Shown here piece by piece: positions 1-8,027 of a DNA stretch of 46,650 nucleotides; position 1 is the first letter of the stretch; each line of letters opens with the position of its first letter. This DNA comes from Flavobacteriales bacterium (lineage in GTDB: Bacteria; Bacteroidota; Bacteroidia; Palsa-965). The position numbers were made by a program, and so were the translations under genes. The notes below the pieces were generated by a model, which had not been told where the DNA came from, did not search any database, and saw nothing but the letters and a program-made list of their open reading frames with translations. Where the stretch lies: the NCBI GenBank assembly GCA_002737665.1, contig NSIF01000007.1:1-46650 (forward strand), in the 5' to 3' direction.

Positions 1-1
1 T

Positions 2-802
2 TTTAATGCACACAATAATTTTTTCGAAGAGATTGCAAAATTCCGAGCTGCTCGACGCATGTGGGCAAAAATAACAAGCGATCTTGGTGCAAAGGATGAG
101 CGATCAATGATGTTGCGTTTTCACACACAAACGGGAGGGTCAACATTAACTGCACAACAGCCACAAAACAATATTGTTCGTGTAACGCTTCAGGCGCTCG
201 CAGCTGTAATGGGAGGAACTCAGAGTTTACATACAAATGGTTTTGACGAAGCATTGGCACTGCCAACTGAGGAAGCTGCGAGAATTGCATTACGTACACA
301 GCAAATAATTGCTTTGGAAAGTGGCGTTCCTGATTCCGTTGATCCACTTGCAGGTTCTTACATGGTGGAGGCCTTGACCAATGAGGTGGAAGCTAAAGCA
401 TGGGAGTATATTGAGCAAATTGATGCTATGGGTGGGAGTGTAGAGGCAATTGAAAAAGGTTTTATGCAAGATGAGATTGCGGGTGCTGCTTATAAATATC
501 AAAATGAAATTCAGCGTAATGAGAAAATAATTGTGGGTGTAAACAATTTTCAGGTTGAAGAAAAGCCAATGCAAAATTTGCTAACGATTGATGATGAAAT
601 TAGAATTGTGCAAATTGAAAAAATCAAAAAAATAAAAGAAGATCGCAACAATGAAAAAGTGATCGAACTTTTAGGGAAACTGGAAACAGCTGCAAGGGGA
701 AGTGCTAATGTTATGCCTTGTATTTTAGCTGCAGTGGAGGAGTATGCGACGCTCGGTGAAATTTCAGATGTTTTGCGTAAGGTATTTGGAGAATATAAAT
801 AA
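2..802 (+). CDS. Acyl-CoA mutase (methylmalonyl-CoA mutase type) large subunit, 3' part
   Basis: The open frame runs in from the left edge (frame starting at base 2), so the 5' part is missing; an ATG at 59 is internal. The visible 266 residues contain [10 protein letters not shown], a stretch rich in [14 protein letters not shown], and [20 protein letters not shown], typical of the substrate-binding TIM barrel of B12-dependent acyl-CoA mutases, which rearrange methylmalonyl-CoA and succinyl-CoA or related acyl-CoAs. The protein stops soon after the barrel, at an [20 protein letters not shown] end, with no C-terminal cobalamin-binding domain (no DxHxxG). It is therefore the large chain of a two-chain mutase; the B12-binding chain must be encoded elsewhere. 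Substrate (methylmalonyl, isobutyryl or other) cannot be decided from this fragment. It converges on the FtsB-like gene with a 14-base gap. Confidence 0.9.
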   Translation, partial: FNAHNNFFEEIAKFRAARRMWAKITSDLGAKDERSMMLRFHTQTGGSTLTAQQPQNNIVRVTLQALAAVMGGTQSLHTNGFDEALALPTEEAARIALRTQQIIALESGVPDSVDPLAGSYMVEALTNEVEAKAWEYIEQIDAMGGSVEAIEKGFMQDEIAGAAYKYQNEIQRNEKIIVGVNNFQVEEKPMQNLLTIDDEIRIVQIEKIKKIKEDRNNEKVIELLGKLETAARGSANVMPCILAAVEEYATLGEISDVLRKVFGEYK

Positions 803-816
803 TTTTCATTGTTGTA

Positions 817-1128
817 TTATTTTTTCTCTAACGAATCTTCAACCAACAAAAAAATATCTTCGTTGTCTTTTTTCATAAGGTAACGCTCTCTTGCAAATTT
901 TTCTAGTAATTTAGAATCTGATTTTAATTCTCCCCCCTCTTTTTTGTTTCGAGCAATTTCGTTTTTAAAGTAGTTTGCTTCAGCCTCCAGTTTTTTTACA
1001 CTTTGATATCTTTCATATTGATAGAAAACGTCATTCCGATCAAAAAATAATAACCACAAGGATAGTAGCATTACGGTTAAAACATATTTATTTTTAACTA
1101 CTGAATATAAGAAATTCAAAATTTTCAC
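817..1128 (-). CDS. FtsB/DivIC-like septum formation initiator protein
   Basis: A 103-residue bitopic membrane protein. A short basic N-terminus is followed by one membrane helix (about residues 14-29, YVLTVMLLSLWLLFF), then a coiled coil (about 35-75, YERYQSVKKLEAEANYFKNE) and a short C-terminal piece with FARERYLMKKDNEDIF. This is the layout of FtsB/DivIC proteins, which with FtsL and FtsQ/DivIB form the division subcomplex that activates septal peptidoglycan synthesis. The motif 'ARE-x-Y-x-MKK...E' is the conserved end of the family. From memory, the neighbourhood of an acyl-CoA mutase gene is common for this gene in Bacteroidota. Length is usual. Family assignment is firm; the exact orthology (FtsB or DivIC) is not. 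Confidence 0.85.
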   Translation of the reverse strand: MKILNFLYSVVKNKYVLTVMLLSLWLLFFDRNDVFYQYERYQSVKKLEAEANYFKNEIARNKKEGGELKSDSKLLEKFARERYLMKKDNEDIFLLVEDSLEKK

Positions 1129-1468
1129 AAAACGAAATTACACATATCTATATTCAATTTACTATTTGTGTAAAACTTCGTCCGATTGTTAATAGCTGGT
1201 TTTAACCCTCGTTCCGATTTATTAAGCCCCACTAATACAATAGACAGAATGTTCGAGGCTAAATGGTTGTTTTTATAGTTTCATTCTCTTCTTATTCGTC
1301 ATGATGTGGTTTTAAAAATGCCATTTATAATCATACTGAAGATTAGCTTAATCACTCAATTTATGATGTTTTAACACTTTGCGAATTTGGCAACGAAAAA
1401 CCGACCGATTTTTATGATAATCAATTAGTTCTGTTTCTTTATATTTGTAATCTAAATAATATAATAAA
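1129..1468. other. Intergenic region between divergent ftsB-like and ompH-like genes
   Basis: This is the only gene-free stretch over 300 bases. It is AT-rich. I see no tRNA, no clear hairpin terminator and no ORF of coding character. The right end holds a TATATTTG box that probably serves the OmpH-like gene. Nothing else in it could be assigned. Confidence 0.6.
1440..1447 (+). promoter_or_regulatory. Bacteroidota -7 box before the ompH-like gene
   Basis: TATATTTG matches the Bacteroidota TAnnTTTG consensus and lies 21 bases before the GTG start at 1469, so transcription would begin near 1453. No good TTG element is present at the expected distance upstream, only the weak TTTATG at 1411-1416. 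Inferred from the consensus alone. Confidence 0.4.
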
Positions 1469-2116
1469 GTGAAAAATAATTATTCTTTAATTCTAAATGC
1501 GATACTCGTTGTAGCTGTTGCTGTTTTATTTTACCTCCATTTTAATTCAGACCTATCTAGTTCTTTAGCAACGTCTAATGATGTCCCAACTATCGATTTG
1601 TCGAAAAAAGCATTTTCTGTTCCAAAAAATCTTTCTACTTCGAGGGTTTTATATGTTAACATTGATTCTGTTGGTATAAAATATGAAGCTTATGCTGATT
1701 TGAGTTTGGAAACTAATGCCAAAGCAAATGCGTTGCAAAATCAATATCAGAAAAAAGCAAGAGCGCTTCAATCTCGATTAGAGTTGTATCAACAAAACGA
1801 TGCTAAACAATTATTGTCGGATAATGAAAAGTTAAGGGAAGAGACGGCATTAAATGAGGGAAATGAGGAATTACAAAAAATGCAGGAACAAATGGGAGTT
1901 CTCGAAAACAGTGCCATGGGAAAAAATGCGAAAATCACTAATGACATTACAAATTTCTTCAAGGTTTTTTATAAAGATAAAAAAATAGATTTTATTTTAG
2001 GTTATGGTGGTGGTAGCGGTGTGCTCTATGCAAATGATAGTCTCGATATTACAAATGAGGTATTGCAATCACTCAATGAAAATTACCGACTCATTAAAAA
2101 GTCTGCTAAAAAATAA
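1469..2116 (+). CDS. OmpH/Skp family periplasmic chaperone-like protein
   Basis: A 215-residue protein with an uncleaved-looking N-terminal membrane segment (YSLILNAILVVAVAVLFYLH), a linker, a long coiled coil (about residues 85-150, with EELQKMQEQMGVLENS) and a C-terminal part ending in DFILGYGGGSGVLYANDSLD. That glycine-rich strand and the 'D-I-T-N-E-V-L-Q-x-L-N-E-x-Y' tail are typical of Bacteroidota OmpH/Skp proteins, which chaperone unfolded outer-membrane proteins in the periplasm. The start is GTG at 1469: the hydrophobic segment begins immediately after it, and a TATATTTG box lies just upstream. It stands 80 bases before the MazG-like gene, probably co-transcribed. The N-terminal helix looks like an anchor and not a classic cleaved signal peptide. 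Confidence 0.85.
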   Translation: MKNNYSLILNAILVVAVAVLFYLHFNSDLSSSLATSNDVPTIDLSKKAFSVPKNLSTSRVLYVNIDSVGIKYEAYADLSLETNAKANALQNQYQKKARALQSRLELYQQNDAKQLLSDNEKLREETALNEGNEELQKMQEQMGVLENSAMGKNAKITNDITNFFKVFYKDKKIDFILGYGGGSGVLYANDSLDITNEVLQSLNENYRLIKKSAKK

Positions 2117-2196
2117 TAGTTTGCGCTTTTTAAGACTTGGATTGTTTATTTCTTTTATATCTACTTTATTTATATTTTCTGATTAATTAAAAAAAT

Positions 2197-2613
2197 ATGG
2201 CTGTTGAAAGTGGTTCTTCTCTTTCGCTTTTGAGTAAAATTAAGAGTGTGGAAGAGTTTCATGATATATTTAATATCGGTAATCGATTTGTTCCTACAGG
2301 AGTAGTGCCTGCTGACGAAGCAATGCTTCGTTTTAATTTATTGAAAGAGGAAAATGAGGAATACCTCGAAGCATGTAAAAATGGAGATTTGGTTGAAATT
2401 GCTGATGCTTTAGGTGATTTATTGTACATCACCTTTGGCACTATACTTCGTCATGGATTGCAGTATAAAATCGAGGAGGTTTTCGATGAAATTCATCGTA
2501 GTAACATGTCCAAATTAGATGAAAACGGAAAACCAATATTTCGTGAAGATGGTAAAGTTTTGAAAGGAACGAATTATTTTAGACCCGATATTAAGCGAAT
2601 CATTGAGAAGTAG
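2197..2613 (+). CDS. MazG-like nucleoside triphosphate pyrophosphohydrolase
   Basis: A 138-residue all-alpha NTP pyrophosphatase of the MazG/PRA-PH superfamily. The metal-binding signature is visible as EENEEYLEA (E51, E52, E55) followed by EIADALGDLLYITFG (E67, D70, D74), the ExxE...ExxD arrangement that coordinates Mg2+ and the triphosphate. Enzymes of this family hydrolyse (d)NTPs or phosphoribosyl-ATP to the monophosphate and pyrophosphate. It is not fused to HisI, and no his genes are nearby, so a house-cleaning role on nucleotides is more likely than histidine synthesis, but the substrate is unknown. It converges on the LysE-type gene with only 6 bases between stops and no visible terminator. 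Confidence 0.82.
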   Translation: MAVESGSSLSLLSKIKSVEEFHDIFNIGNRFVPTGVVPADEAMLRFNLLKEENEEYLEACKNGDLVEIADALGDLLYITFGTILRHGLQYKIEEVFDEIHRSNMSKLDENGKPIFREDGKVLKGTNYFRPDIKRIIEK

Positions 2614-2619
2614 AATATT

Positions 2620-3261
2620 TTATGTTATCCAAGGATGTTCTACAACAACGCGTATTATTAATATAATACCAGAGATTATTAAAATAATTCCTGCTATCAT
2701 ATTTACTTTCCAAATTGTTTTGTCATTGAGATAGTTTTTTATTTTCCCTGCTGCAAGCGATTTTAAAATATCTGTTCCTAAAACTGTTGAAAGTGTAGCG
2801 ATAAAGAAAACAATAACATTCAATGGGTCTTTGTCCAATTTATTTGAAGCCAATGTTATTGCCCCAATCCATAGAAATAATACAAATGGATTCAAAAGAT
2901 TCATAATAAATCCTTTCAATGCCGATGCAGTATAAGTTGTTTTTTTAATATCTATTATTTCCCCATCCTCATTTTGTACAACTGGCTTTTTTAACATTTG
3001 AATTAGTCCATAAACAACTAATATGATACCCCCACCGAATCCTACTGGTATCGCATATTTTTCATTCATTAATATGCTTGAAATTCCAAAATAAGCAAGT
3101 AGGAGGTACGTTAAATCGCTTGCAAAAATCCCCAATGCCATAGCGACTCCATTTCGATATCCGTGTTTCAAACTGGTTTGAATTAAGCCAAAAAATGCTG
3201 GTCCTATTGAAAAGCAAAGTGCAATACCGAATAAAATTCCTTGACCTATAGCTGTTATCAT
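2620..3261 (-). CDS. LysE/RhtB family amino-acid exporter
   Basis: A 213-residue integral membrane protein with about six hydrophobic segments. The N-terminus GILFGIALCFSIGPAFFGLI carries the SxGPxxF motif of the LysE translocator family, which exports amino acids or related small molecules across the inner membrane. The second conserved region, FIMNLLNPFVLFLWIGA, carries the N-P-x-x-x-x-F-W family signature before helix 4. It is the last gene of a minus-strand cluster and begins one base after the GH3 stop codon, so the two are almost certainly co-transcribed and perhaps translationally coupled. Substrate is not predictable from sequence. Confidence 0.85.
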   Translation of the reverse strand: MITAIGQGILFGIALCFSIGPAFFGLIQTSLKHGYRNGVAMALGIFASDLTYLLLAYFGISSILMNEKYAIPVGFGGGIILVVYGLIQMLKKPVVQNEDGEIIDIKKTTYTASALKGFIMNLLNPFVLFLWIGAITLASNKLDKDPLNVIVFFIATLSTVLGTDILKSLAAGKIKNYLNDKTIWKVNMIAGIILIISGIILIIRVVVEHPWIT

Positions 3262-3262
3262 A

Positions 3263-4810
3263 TTAGGAAATTGATTTTTCTAATTTGTATTTTAATACAT
3301 GGGCTTTCCAGCTTTCATACCTTTCTGTTTTTATAACGCGTGGAAATTTGTGCTGCCCCCCCTCTTTTCCATTTTCTCGCATCCAATCATTGAATACATG
3401 GTTTGGAAGCAAATCAATAAATATTTCTTTTAATCCCGCCATTCGTTCAACACGGTAATCATCATTTAACGTTTTTAAAAATTCATCAATAGCAAAGCGG
3501 ACTTTATCCTTATCAACAACATCATTTGTACCCAAGTACCAATGGTGTGCGAATAGATTTTCATAATTTAATCCGGCAACGGTATACTCACTGATTCCAA
3601 TATTGAATTGATCAGCAACTAATTCGATTGCGCGGCTCATATTATCTTGTGATAAATGTTCACCGCATAAACTCAAAAATAATTTTGTACGACCAGTAAT
3701 TTTTATTTCTGCCTTTTCAACATCAGTGAATTTAATGGTATCTCCAATCAAGTACCTCCATGCTCCTGAACATGTACTGATGAGAATGGCATATTCGGTT
3801 TGATTGTCAACTTCTGATAGTATAAACGAAGTTGGGTTTGCTATGATTGTACCTTCACTGTCAAAATTATCGGATGTAAAAGGTACGAATTCAAAAAATA
3901 TTCCATTGTCGAGTAATAGTTGAATTCCTTCTGAATTTGGCCTTTTCTGAAAGGCGATAAATCCTTCTGATGCTAAGTAGGTTTCAAGATATTTTATTTC
4001 TTTACCTAATAATTTTTCAAAACTCTTTTTATAGGGCTTAAATACAACGCCCCCCCAAATATAAATTTCGAGATTCGGCCATATGTCATGGATTGTTTTA
4101 ACATTATGAAATGCGATAATTTTTTCGAATAATATTTGAACCCATGCTGGAACGCCACATATAATACCAATATCCCAACTTTTTGCATTAAGCACCATTT
4201 CATCTAACTTATTATTCCACTCTCTTTCTCGAGCAATTCGGCGTCCCGGTTTATAAAAATGTTGAAACCAAAATGGAATATTAATAGTTGTAATTCCGCT
4301 CAAATCTCCCGAATAGTATGTTCCATTATAATTTAGGTGCGTGCTGCCTCCTAACATCAGAATTCCTTTTTGATAAAAATCCGATGAGAGTTCATATTTT
4401 GCTAATGCAAGAATTTGCTGTACACTTCCTCTTCGTATGGATTTAATTGTATCTTTTGTTACAGGAATGTGTTTGCTCGATTGTTCTGATGTTCCAGAGC
4501 TTAAAGCAAAGTATTTAACACGCTCTGGCCAGCACACATAAGCTTCCCCATTTAATGCTCTGTACCACCATTTGCGAAACATGGAATTGTAATCATGCAC
4601 ATCTACTGTTGAACGAAACATTTTTACGATATCTTTTTCCGAAAGAATCTTTGTAAAATTATAATGTTCGCCAAATGCAGTAAATTCTGCTTTTCTCAAA
4701 AGTTTTTTTAAAGTTTGCTCTTGCTTTTGGTATGCATTTTTATTTCTAAGCTTAGGTAGTATTTGATTTAAATCAATTGTTTTTTTTAAAAGTTTTCCAA
4801 GTATTGCCAT
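3263..4810 (-). CDS. GH3-family acyl-adenylating enzyme (GH3 auxin-responsive promoter family)
   Basis: A 515-residue member of the GH3 branch of the ANL adenylate-forming superfamily. The ATP/phosphate motif is FALSSGTSEQSSKHIPVT (residues 101-118), matching the family SSGT(S/T)xGxxK, and downstream motifs YLASEGFIAF and YLIGDTIKF fit the second and third ATP-binding motifs. In plants GH3 enzymes activate jasmonate, auxin or benzoates as acyl-AMP and join them to amino acids; bacterial members are widespread in Bacteroidota, but I know of no settled substrate. The C-terminal domain (GISEYTVAG and later) is present and the length is usual. It sits between a lipoprotein gene (36-base gap) and a LysE-type exporter (1-base gap), which would suit making and exporting an amino-acid conjugate. 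That role is inference only. Confidence 0.88.
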   Translation of the reverse strand: MAILGKLLKKTIDLNQILPKLRNKNAYQKQEQTLKKLLRKAEFTAFGEHYNFTKILSEKDIVKMFRSTVDVHDYNSMFRKWWYRALNGEAYVCWPERVKYFALSSGTSEQSSKHIPVTKDTIKSIRRGSVQQILALAKYELSSDFYQKGILMLGGSTHLNYNGTYYSGDLSGITTINIPFWFQHFYKPGRRIAREREWNNKLDEMVLNAKSWDIGIICGVPAWVQILFEKIIAFHNVKTIHDIWPNLEIYIWGGVVFKPYKKSFEKLLGKEIKYLETYLASEGFIAFQKRPNSEGIQLLLDNGIFFEFVPFTSDNFDSEGTIIANPTSFILSEVDNQTEYAILISTCSGAWRYLIGDTIKFTDVEKAEIKITGRTKLFLSLCGEHLSQDNMSRAIELVADQFNIGISEYTVAGLNYENLFAHHWYLGTNDVVDKDKVRFAIDEFLKTLNDDYRVERMAGLKEIFIDLLPNHVFNDWMRENGKEGGQHKFPRVIKTERYESWKAHVLKYKLEKSIS

Positions 4811-4846
4811 TTTCTCTTTTCGATTTTTAGCAGCCCTATCTAAAAT

Positions 4847-5701
4847 TTATTTAATCTTAATGATTCTGTTTCTTGTGATGGTTATTTGTTGTTGTAGGAT
4901 TTGAAAATCTGGTATTATTTTTTTCTTTTTAGCAACTATTTTCTTGGGAAATATTTTTTTAATAATTAATAAATCGGAATAAAGTTTTACACTAACGCTG
5001 TCATCTTGAAATGAACCAATGAGTTCTGTAATGTTATTTAAATAACTGCGCTGTAAGGCAAGAATATCAATCAAAACTTGTTTTTTTTGATTTGGATCAG
5101 ATTTCTCGATGGACTGCACTGTTAGGTACACACTTTCAATCCATCCGCCAGCCAAAACCAATGAGGCTTGTTCAATTCGATCATTTTCTTGTAGTGTGTT
5201 ATCTATTTTTTTAAAGGATTGTTGAACTAAATGCTGCAAGGAGTCTTTCTTATTAATATTTTCCTCATAGCGATCTATAACAGCACCATTAAATGCTGTA
5301 GGCACAACAATTGCGTCTGATAATCTTCGAATGCTTTTTAAAAATGGCTCTGCTTCATTTAATTTATCCTGTGCAATTAGGTAAGCTAAATCAGCTCCAT
5401 AAATACCCAAATTCAATGCTTGAATTCTAATGCTATTGTATGCCTCACTATTTTTAGGGTTATTAAGTAATTTTGCGTTAAAACGCGTTTTTGCCGCTGA
5501 AAATGATTTAAGTGTTTCGAATGGGATAGGCATTTTTGATATTAAATTCCTGAAACGAATCCTTGTAGAATCAATAATGCTGGTTTCAGTAATTGTATCA
5601 TTTTCGATGGCAGTCGATTTATTACTATTTTCACACGAATAAATCAGTGAAGCGAGTAGTAGCCCTAAAACGAATTTATAATGATTTACGATGTATTTCA
5701 T
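4847..5701 (-). CDS. Predicted lipoprotein of unknown function
   Basis: A 284-residue protein I do not recognise. The N-terminus is a lipoprotein signal (basic MKYIVNHYK, hydrophobic FVLGLLLASL, then lipobox IYSC with the acylated Cys at about residue 23), so it should be anchored to a membrane on the periplasmic or surface side. The mature part is predicted mostly helical, without cysteines or recognised enzymatic motifs, and ends in a lysine-rich stretch (KKIVAKKKK) and a short helical tail. It starts 3 bases after the M42 peptidase stop and ends 36 bases before the GH3 gene, so it belongs to that operon. It may be an accessory or scaffold protein; nothing in the sequence specifies more. 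Confidence 0.75.
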   Translation of the reverse strand: MKYIVNHYKFVLGLLLASLIYSCENSNKSTAIENDTITETSIIDSTRIRFRNLISKMPIPFETLKSFSAAKTRFNAKLLNNPKNSEAYNSIRIQALNLGIYGADLAYLIAQDKLNEAEPFLKSIRRLSDAIVVPTAFNGAVIDRYEENINKKDSLQHLVQQSFKKIDNTLQENDRIEQASLVLAGGWIESVYLTVQSIEKSDPNQKKQVLIDILALQRSYLNNITELIGSFQDDSVSVKLYSDLLIIKKIFPKKIVAKKKKIIPDFQILQQQITITRNRIIKIK

Positions 5702-5704
5702 TAT

Positions 5705-6814
5705 TTATTTAATATAGCGAAAATCTTGGTTTGCTTTAATTGTTTTCAGTGTTTCGAAAATTAATTTAATGACACTTTCCACATCATCTTTATGCACACT
5801 TTCTACAGTTGTATGCATGTATCGCAGTGGAAGAGAAATTAATGCAGAACAAACTCCACCAGAAGAATATGCAAAAGCATCTGTGTCTGTACCTGTCGAT
5901 CGGGATGCAGCTTCTCTTTGAAATGGAATTTTATTTTTGTTAGCAGTGTCAATGATTTGTTTCAATAATTTATTGTGAACGGCAGGTCCGTAGGTAAGGG
6001 AAGGTCCTTTCCCAGCAGCAATATCTCCTTGTGCAATTTTATTCATCATCGGTGTTTGCGTATCATGCGTAACATCAGTAATGATTGCAACATTAGGTTT
6101 GATTCTTGCAGAAATCATTTCTGCACCGCGTAGTCCTACTTCTTCCTGAACAGCATTTACTATGTAAAGTGCGAATGGAAGTTTCACTTTCTGTTTTTTT
6201 AGCATGCGAGCAACTTGTGCAATCATAAATCCACCTACGCGGTTATCTAATGCCCGACCAACATAAAATTTGTCGTTTAGAATCATGAACTCATCTTCAT
6301 ACGTTACCACACAACCAACATGCACCCCTAATTTTTCAACTTCTTTTTGGCTTGCGGCTCCACAATCAAGAAAAATATTTCTCACACTAGGTGTTTCTTC
6401 TTTGCCTGGTTCACGAACATGAATTGCAGGCCATCCGAAAAATGCTTTTACAATTCCCTTATCGGTATGAATATTAACACGCTTAGATGGAGCAATTTGA
6501 TGGTCAGAGCCACCGTTCCTACGCAAATAAATGAACCCGTCTTTTGTGATGTAGTGTACAAACCAAGAAATTTCATCAGCATGGGCCTCAATCACTACCT
6601 TATAAGGAGCTTTTGGGTTGATCACTCCGACCGCAGTGCCGTATGTATCAACGAAATACTCATCAATGTATGGCTTTATATAATCAAGCCAAAGTTGTTG
6701 TCCAGGTGACTCAAAGCCGGTAGGTGAGGGATTATTTATATAGGCTTTAAGGAAGTCAAGCTCCTCATTACCTACAATAGAAACCTTTTTTTTTGCAATT
6801 TTTGATTTTGCCAT
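5705..6814 (-). CDS. M42 family metallo-aminopeptidase
   Basis: A 369-residue cytoplasmic peptidase of the M42 family (glutamyl aminopeptidase / tetrahedral aminopeptidase type). The dinuclear metal ligands are all visible: H78 in EAHADE, D190 in GRALDNRVGG, E224/E225 in NAVQEEVGLRG, D247 in IITDVTHD and H334 in RYMHTTVES; E224 or E225 also gives the catalytic base. Such enzymes form dodecameric tetrahedral shells and trim peptides from the N-terminus. The first 12 residues are lysine-rich, which is slightly unusual. It is the first gene of the minus-strand cluster M42 - lipoprotein - GH3 - LysE. I found no clear promoter box in the 143 bases shared with the divergent TPR gene. Confidence 0.9.
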   Translation of the reverse strand: MAKSKIAKKKVSIVGNEELDFLKAYINNPSPTGFESPGQQLWLDYIKPYIDEYFVDTYGTAVGVINPKAPYKVVIEAHADEISWFVHYITKDGFIYLRRNGGSDHQIAPSKRVNIHTDKGIVKAFFGWPAIHVREPGKEETPSVRNIFLDCGAASQKEVEKLGVHVGCVVTYEDEFMILNDKFYVGRALDNRVGGFMIAQVARMLKKQKVKLPFALYIVNAVQEEVGLRGAEMISARIKPNVAIITDVTHDTQTPMMNKIAQGDIAAGKGPSLTYGPAVHNKLLKQIIDTANKNKIPFQREAASRSTGTDTDAFAYSSGGVCSALISLPLRYMHTTVESVHKDDVESVIKLIFETLKTIKANQDFRYIK

Positions 6815-6957
6815 TGTAATTTTCTTTAAAGTACTACGAATATGAGGTTTTTTATTTGATTTGACAAGTTAACAATGCTTGGTGATATGTTTATTTTTTG
6901 AATTGTTTTACTTTCAAACATTTTGCTATTTTTAGACGATATATTAACAACATCAGT

Positions 6958-8001
6958 ATGAAAACAAAATCCGTTTTATTAATTACTTTTTTGCTCTCTT
7001 GCTCAGTTATTTGTTTTGCGCAAGATACGATTCGAGCAATTACGCTTATGCCTACTCAAGATGCGGAACGATTTTTCAATAATGGTACTGCTAAATTTAA
7101 TGCAAAACTATATGTTGACGCGCTTCCTGATTTTACAAAAGCGATTGAATTAAAACCTGATTTCGAAAAAGCATATTACAGTCGAGGCTTGTGTAGAGTT
7201 GAATTAATAATGTATAAAATTGCGATTGAAGATTTTATGAAAAGTATTGAACTTAATCCAGCAGCAGATTATTCTTATTTTTCAATGGGATCAGTAAAAG
7301 AATTAGATGGAAATCTCAAAGGGGCATTGAATGATTATGAGAATGCAGTTCGAATTAAGTCTGAGCACGATAAGGCCTGGTACCATATTGGAGTGCTTCA
7401 CTTTTTAGAAAAAAATTACAATGCTGCCATCTCTGATTTCGACCATGCTATTCAGATTAATAGTAAAGACGCATATTATTGGAATGACAGAGGTAGTGCG
7501 AAGCGTCAGTTGAGTAATTTAAATGGAGCAATTGAGGATTATAAAATTGCTATTAAGATTAATTCAGGATTGCCCTTTATACACAATAATTTAGGAAGTG
7601 CATATCGGGAGAAAGGGGAATTGAAAACTGCGATTGAATTTTACACTACTGCAATAAGTTTAAAAACGGATTATTGTATTGCTTACAATAATCGGGGTTA
7701 TGCAAAATATTTAGCAGATGATTATGTTGGTGCGTTGGCTGATTTTAATCGTGCCATTTCGTATCAATCAGATTATGCATTTGCATATGTTAATCGTGCT
7801 GCTGTTCGCTATAAACAAAAGGATTATGCGGGAGGTTTGGAAGATTGTAACAAAGCAATTGCTATTAATTCAAATTATGGCGATGCGTACCTCAATAGAG
7901 GCATTGTAAAAGAGATGCTACGTGATAATACGGCTATCGATGACTTTAAAAAGGCATATGAACTCGGTGTAAATAGCGCTAAACAATATACAATAGAATA
8001 G
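6958..8001 (+). CDS. Secreted tetratricopeptide repeat protein
   Basis: The frame is open from 6898 but the supported start is ATG 6958, because it begins a clean signal peptide (MKTKSVLLITFLLSCSVICFAQ, cleavage after residue 21 or so). The mature protein of about 325 residues is nearly all TPR helices: about nine 34-residue units with the pattern A-x-x-D-(F/Y)-x-x-A-I-x-(I/L)-x-x-x-x-x-x-A-(Y/W)-x-x-R-G, for example YVDALPDFTKAIELKP and YVGALADFNRAISYQS. It should act as a periplasmic protein-protein interaction scaffold. It lies 26 bases before the TPR/propeller/OmpA gene, so the two probably form an operon and may work together. No enzymatic domain is visible. Confidence 0.88.
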   Translation: MKTKSVLLITFLLSCSVICFAQDTIRAITLMPTQDAERFFNNGTAKFNAKLYVDALPDFTKAIELKPDFEKAYYSRGLCRVELIMYKIAIEDFMKSIELNPAADYSYFSMGSVKELDGNLKGALNDYENAVRIKSEHDKAWYHIGVLHFLEKNYNAAISDFDHAIQINSKDAYYWNDRGSAKRQLSNLNGAIEDYKIAIKINSGLPFIHNNLGSAYREKGELKTAIEFYTTAISLKTDYCIAYNNRGYAKYLADDYVGALADFNRAISYQSDYAFAYVNRAAVRYKQKDYAGGLEDCNKAIAINSNYGDAYLNRGIVKEMLRDNTAIDDFKKAYELGVNSAKQYTIE

Positions 8002-8027
8002 TTGTAATTTTAATTTATAAAATAATT

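Noticed and set aside
2004-2186. A 60-codon plus-strand frame overlapping the end of the OmpH-like gene.
   Set aside because: Mostly inside the OmpH-like gene in another frame; no family likeness and no start signal.
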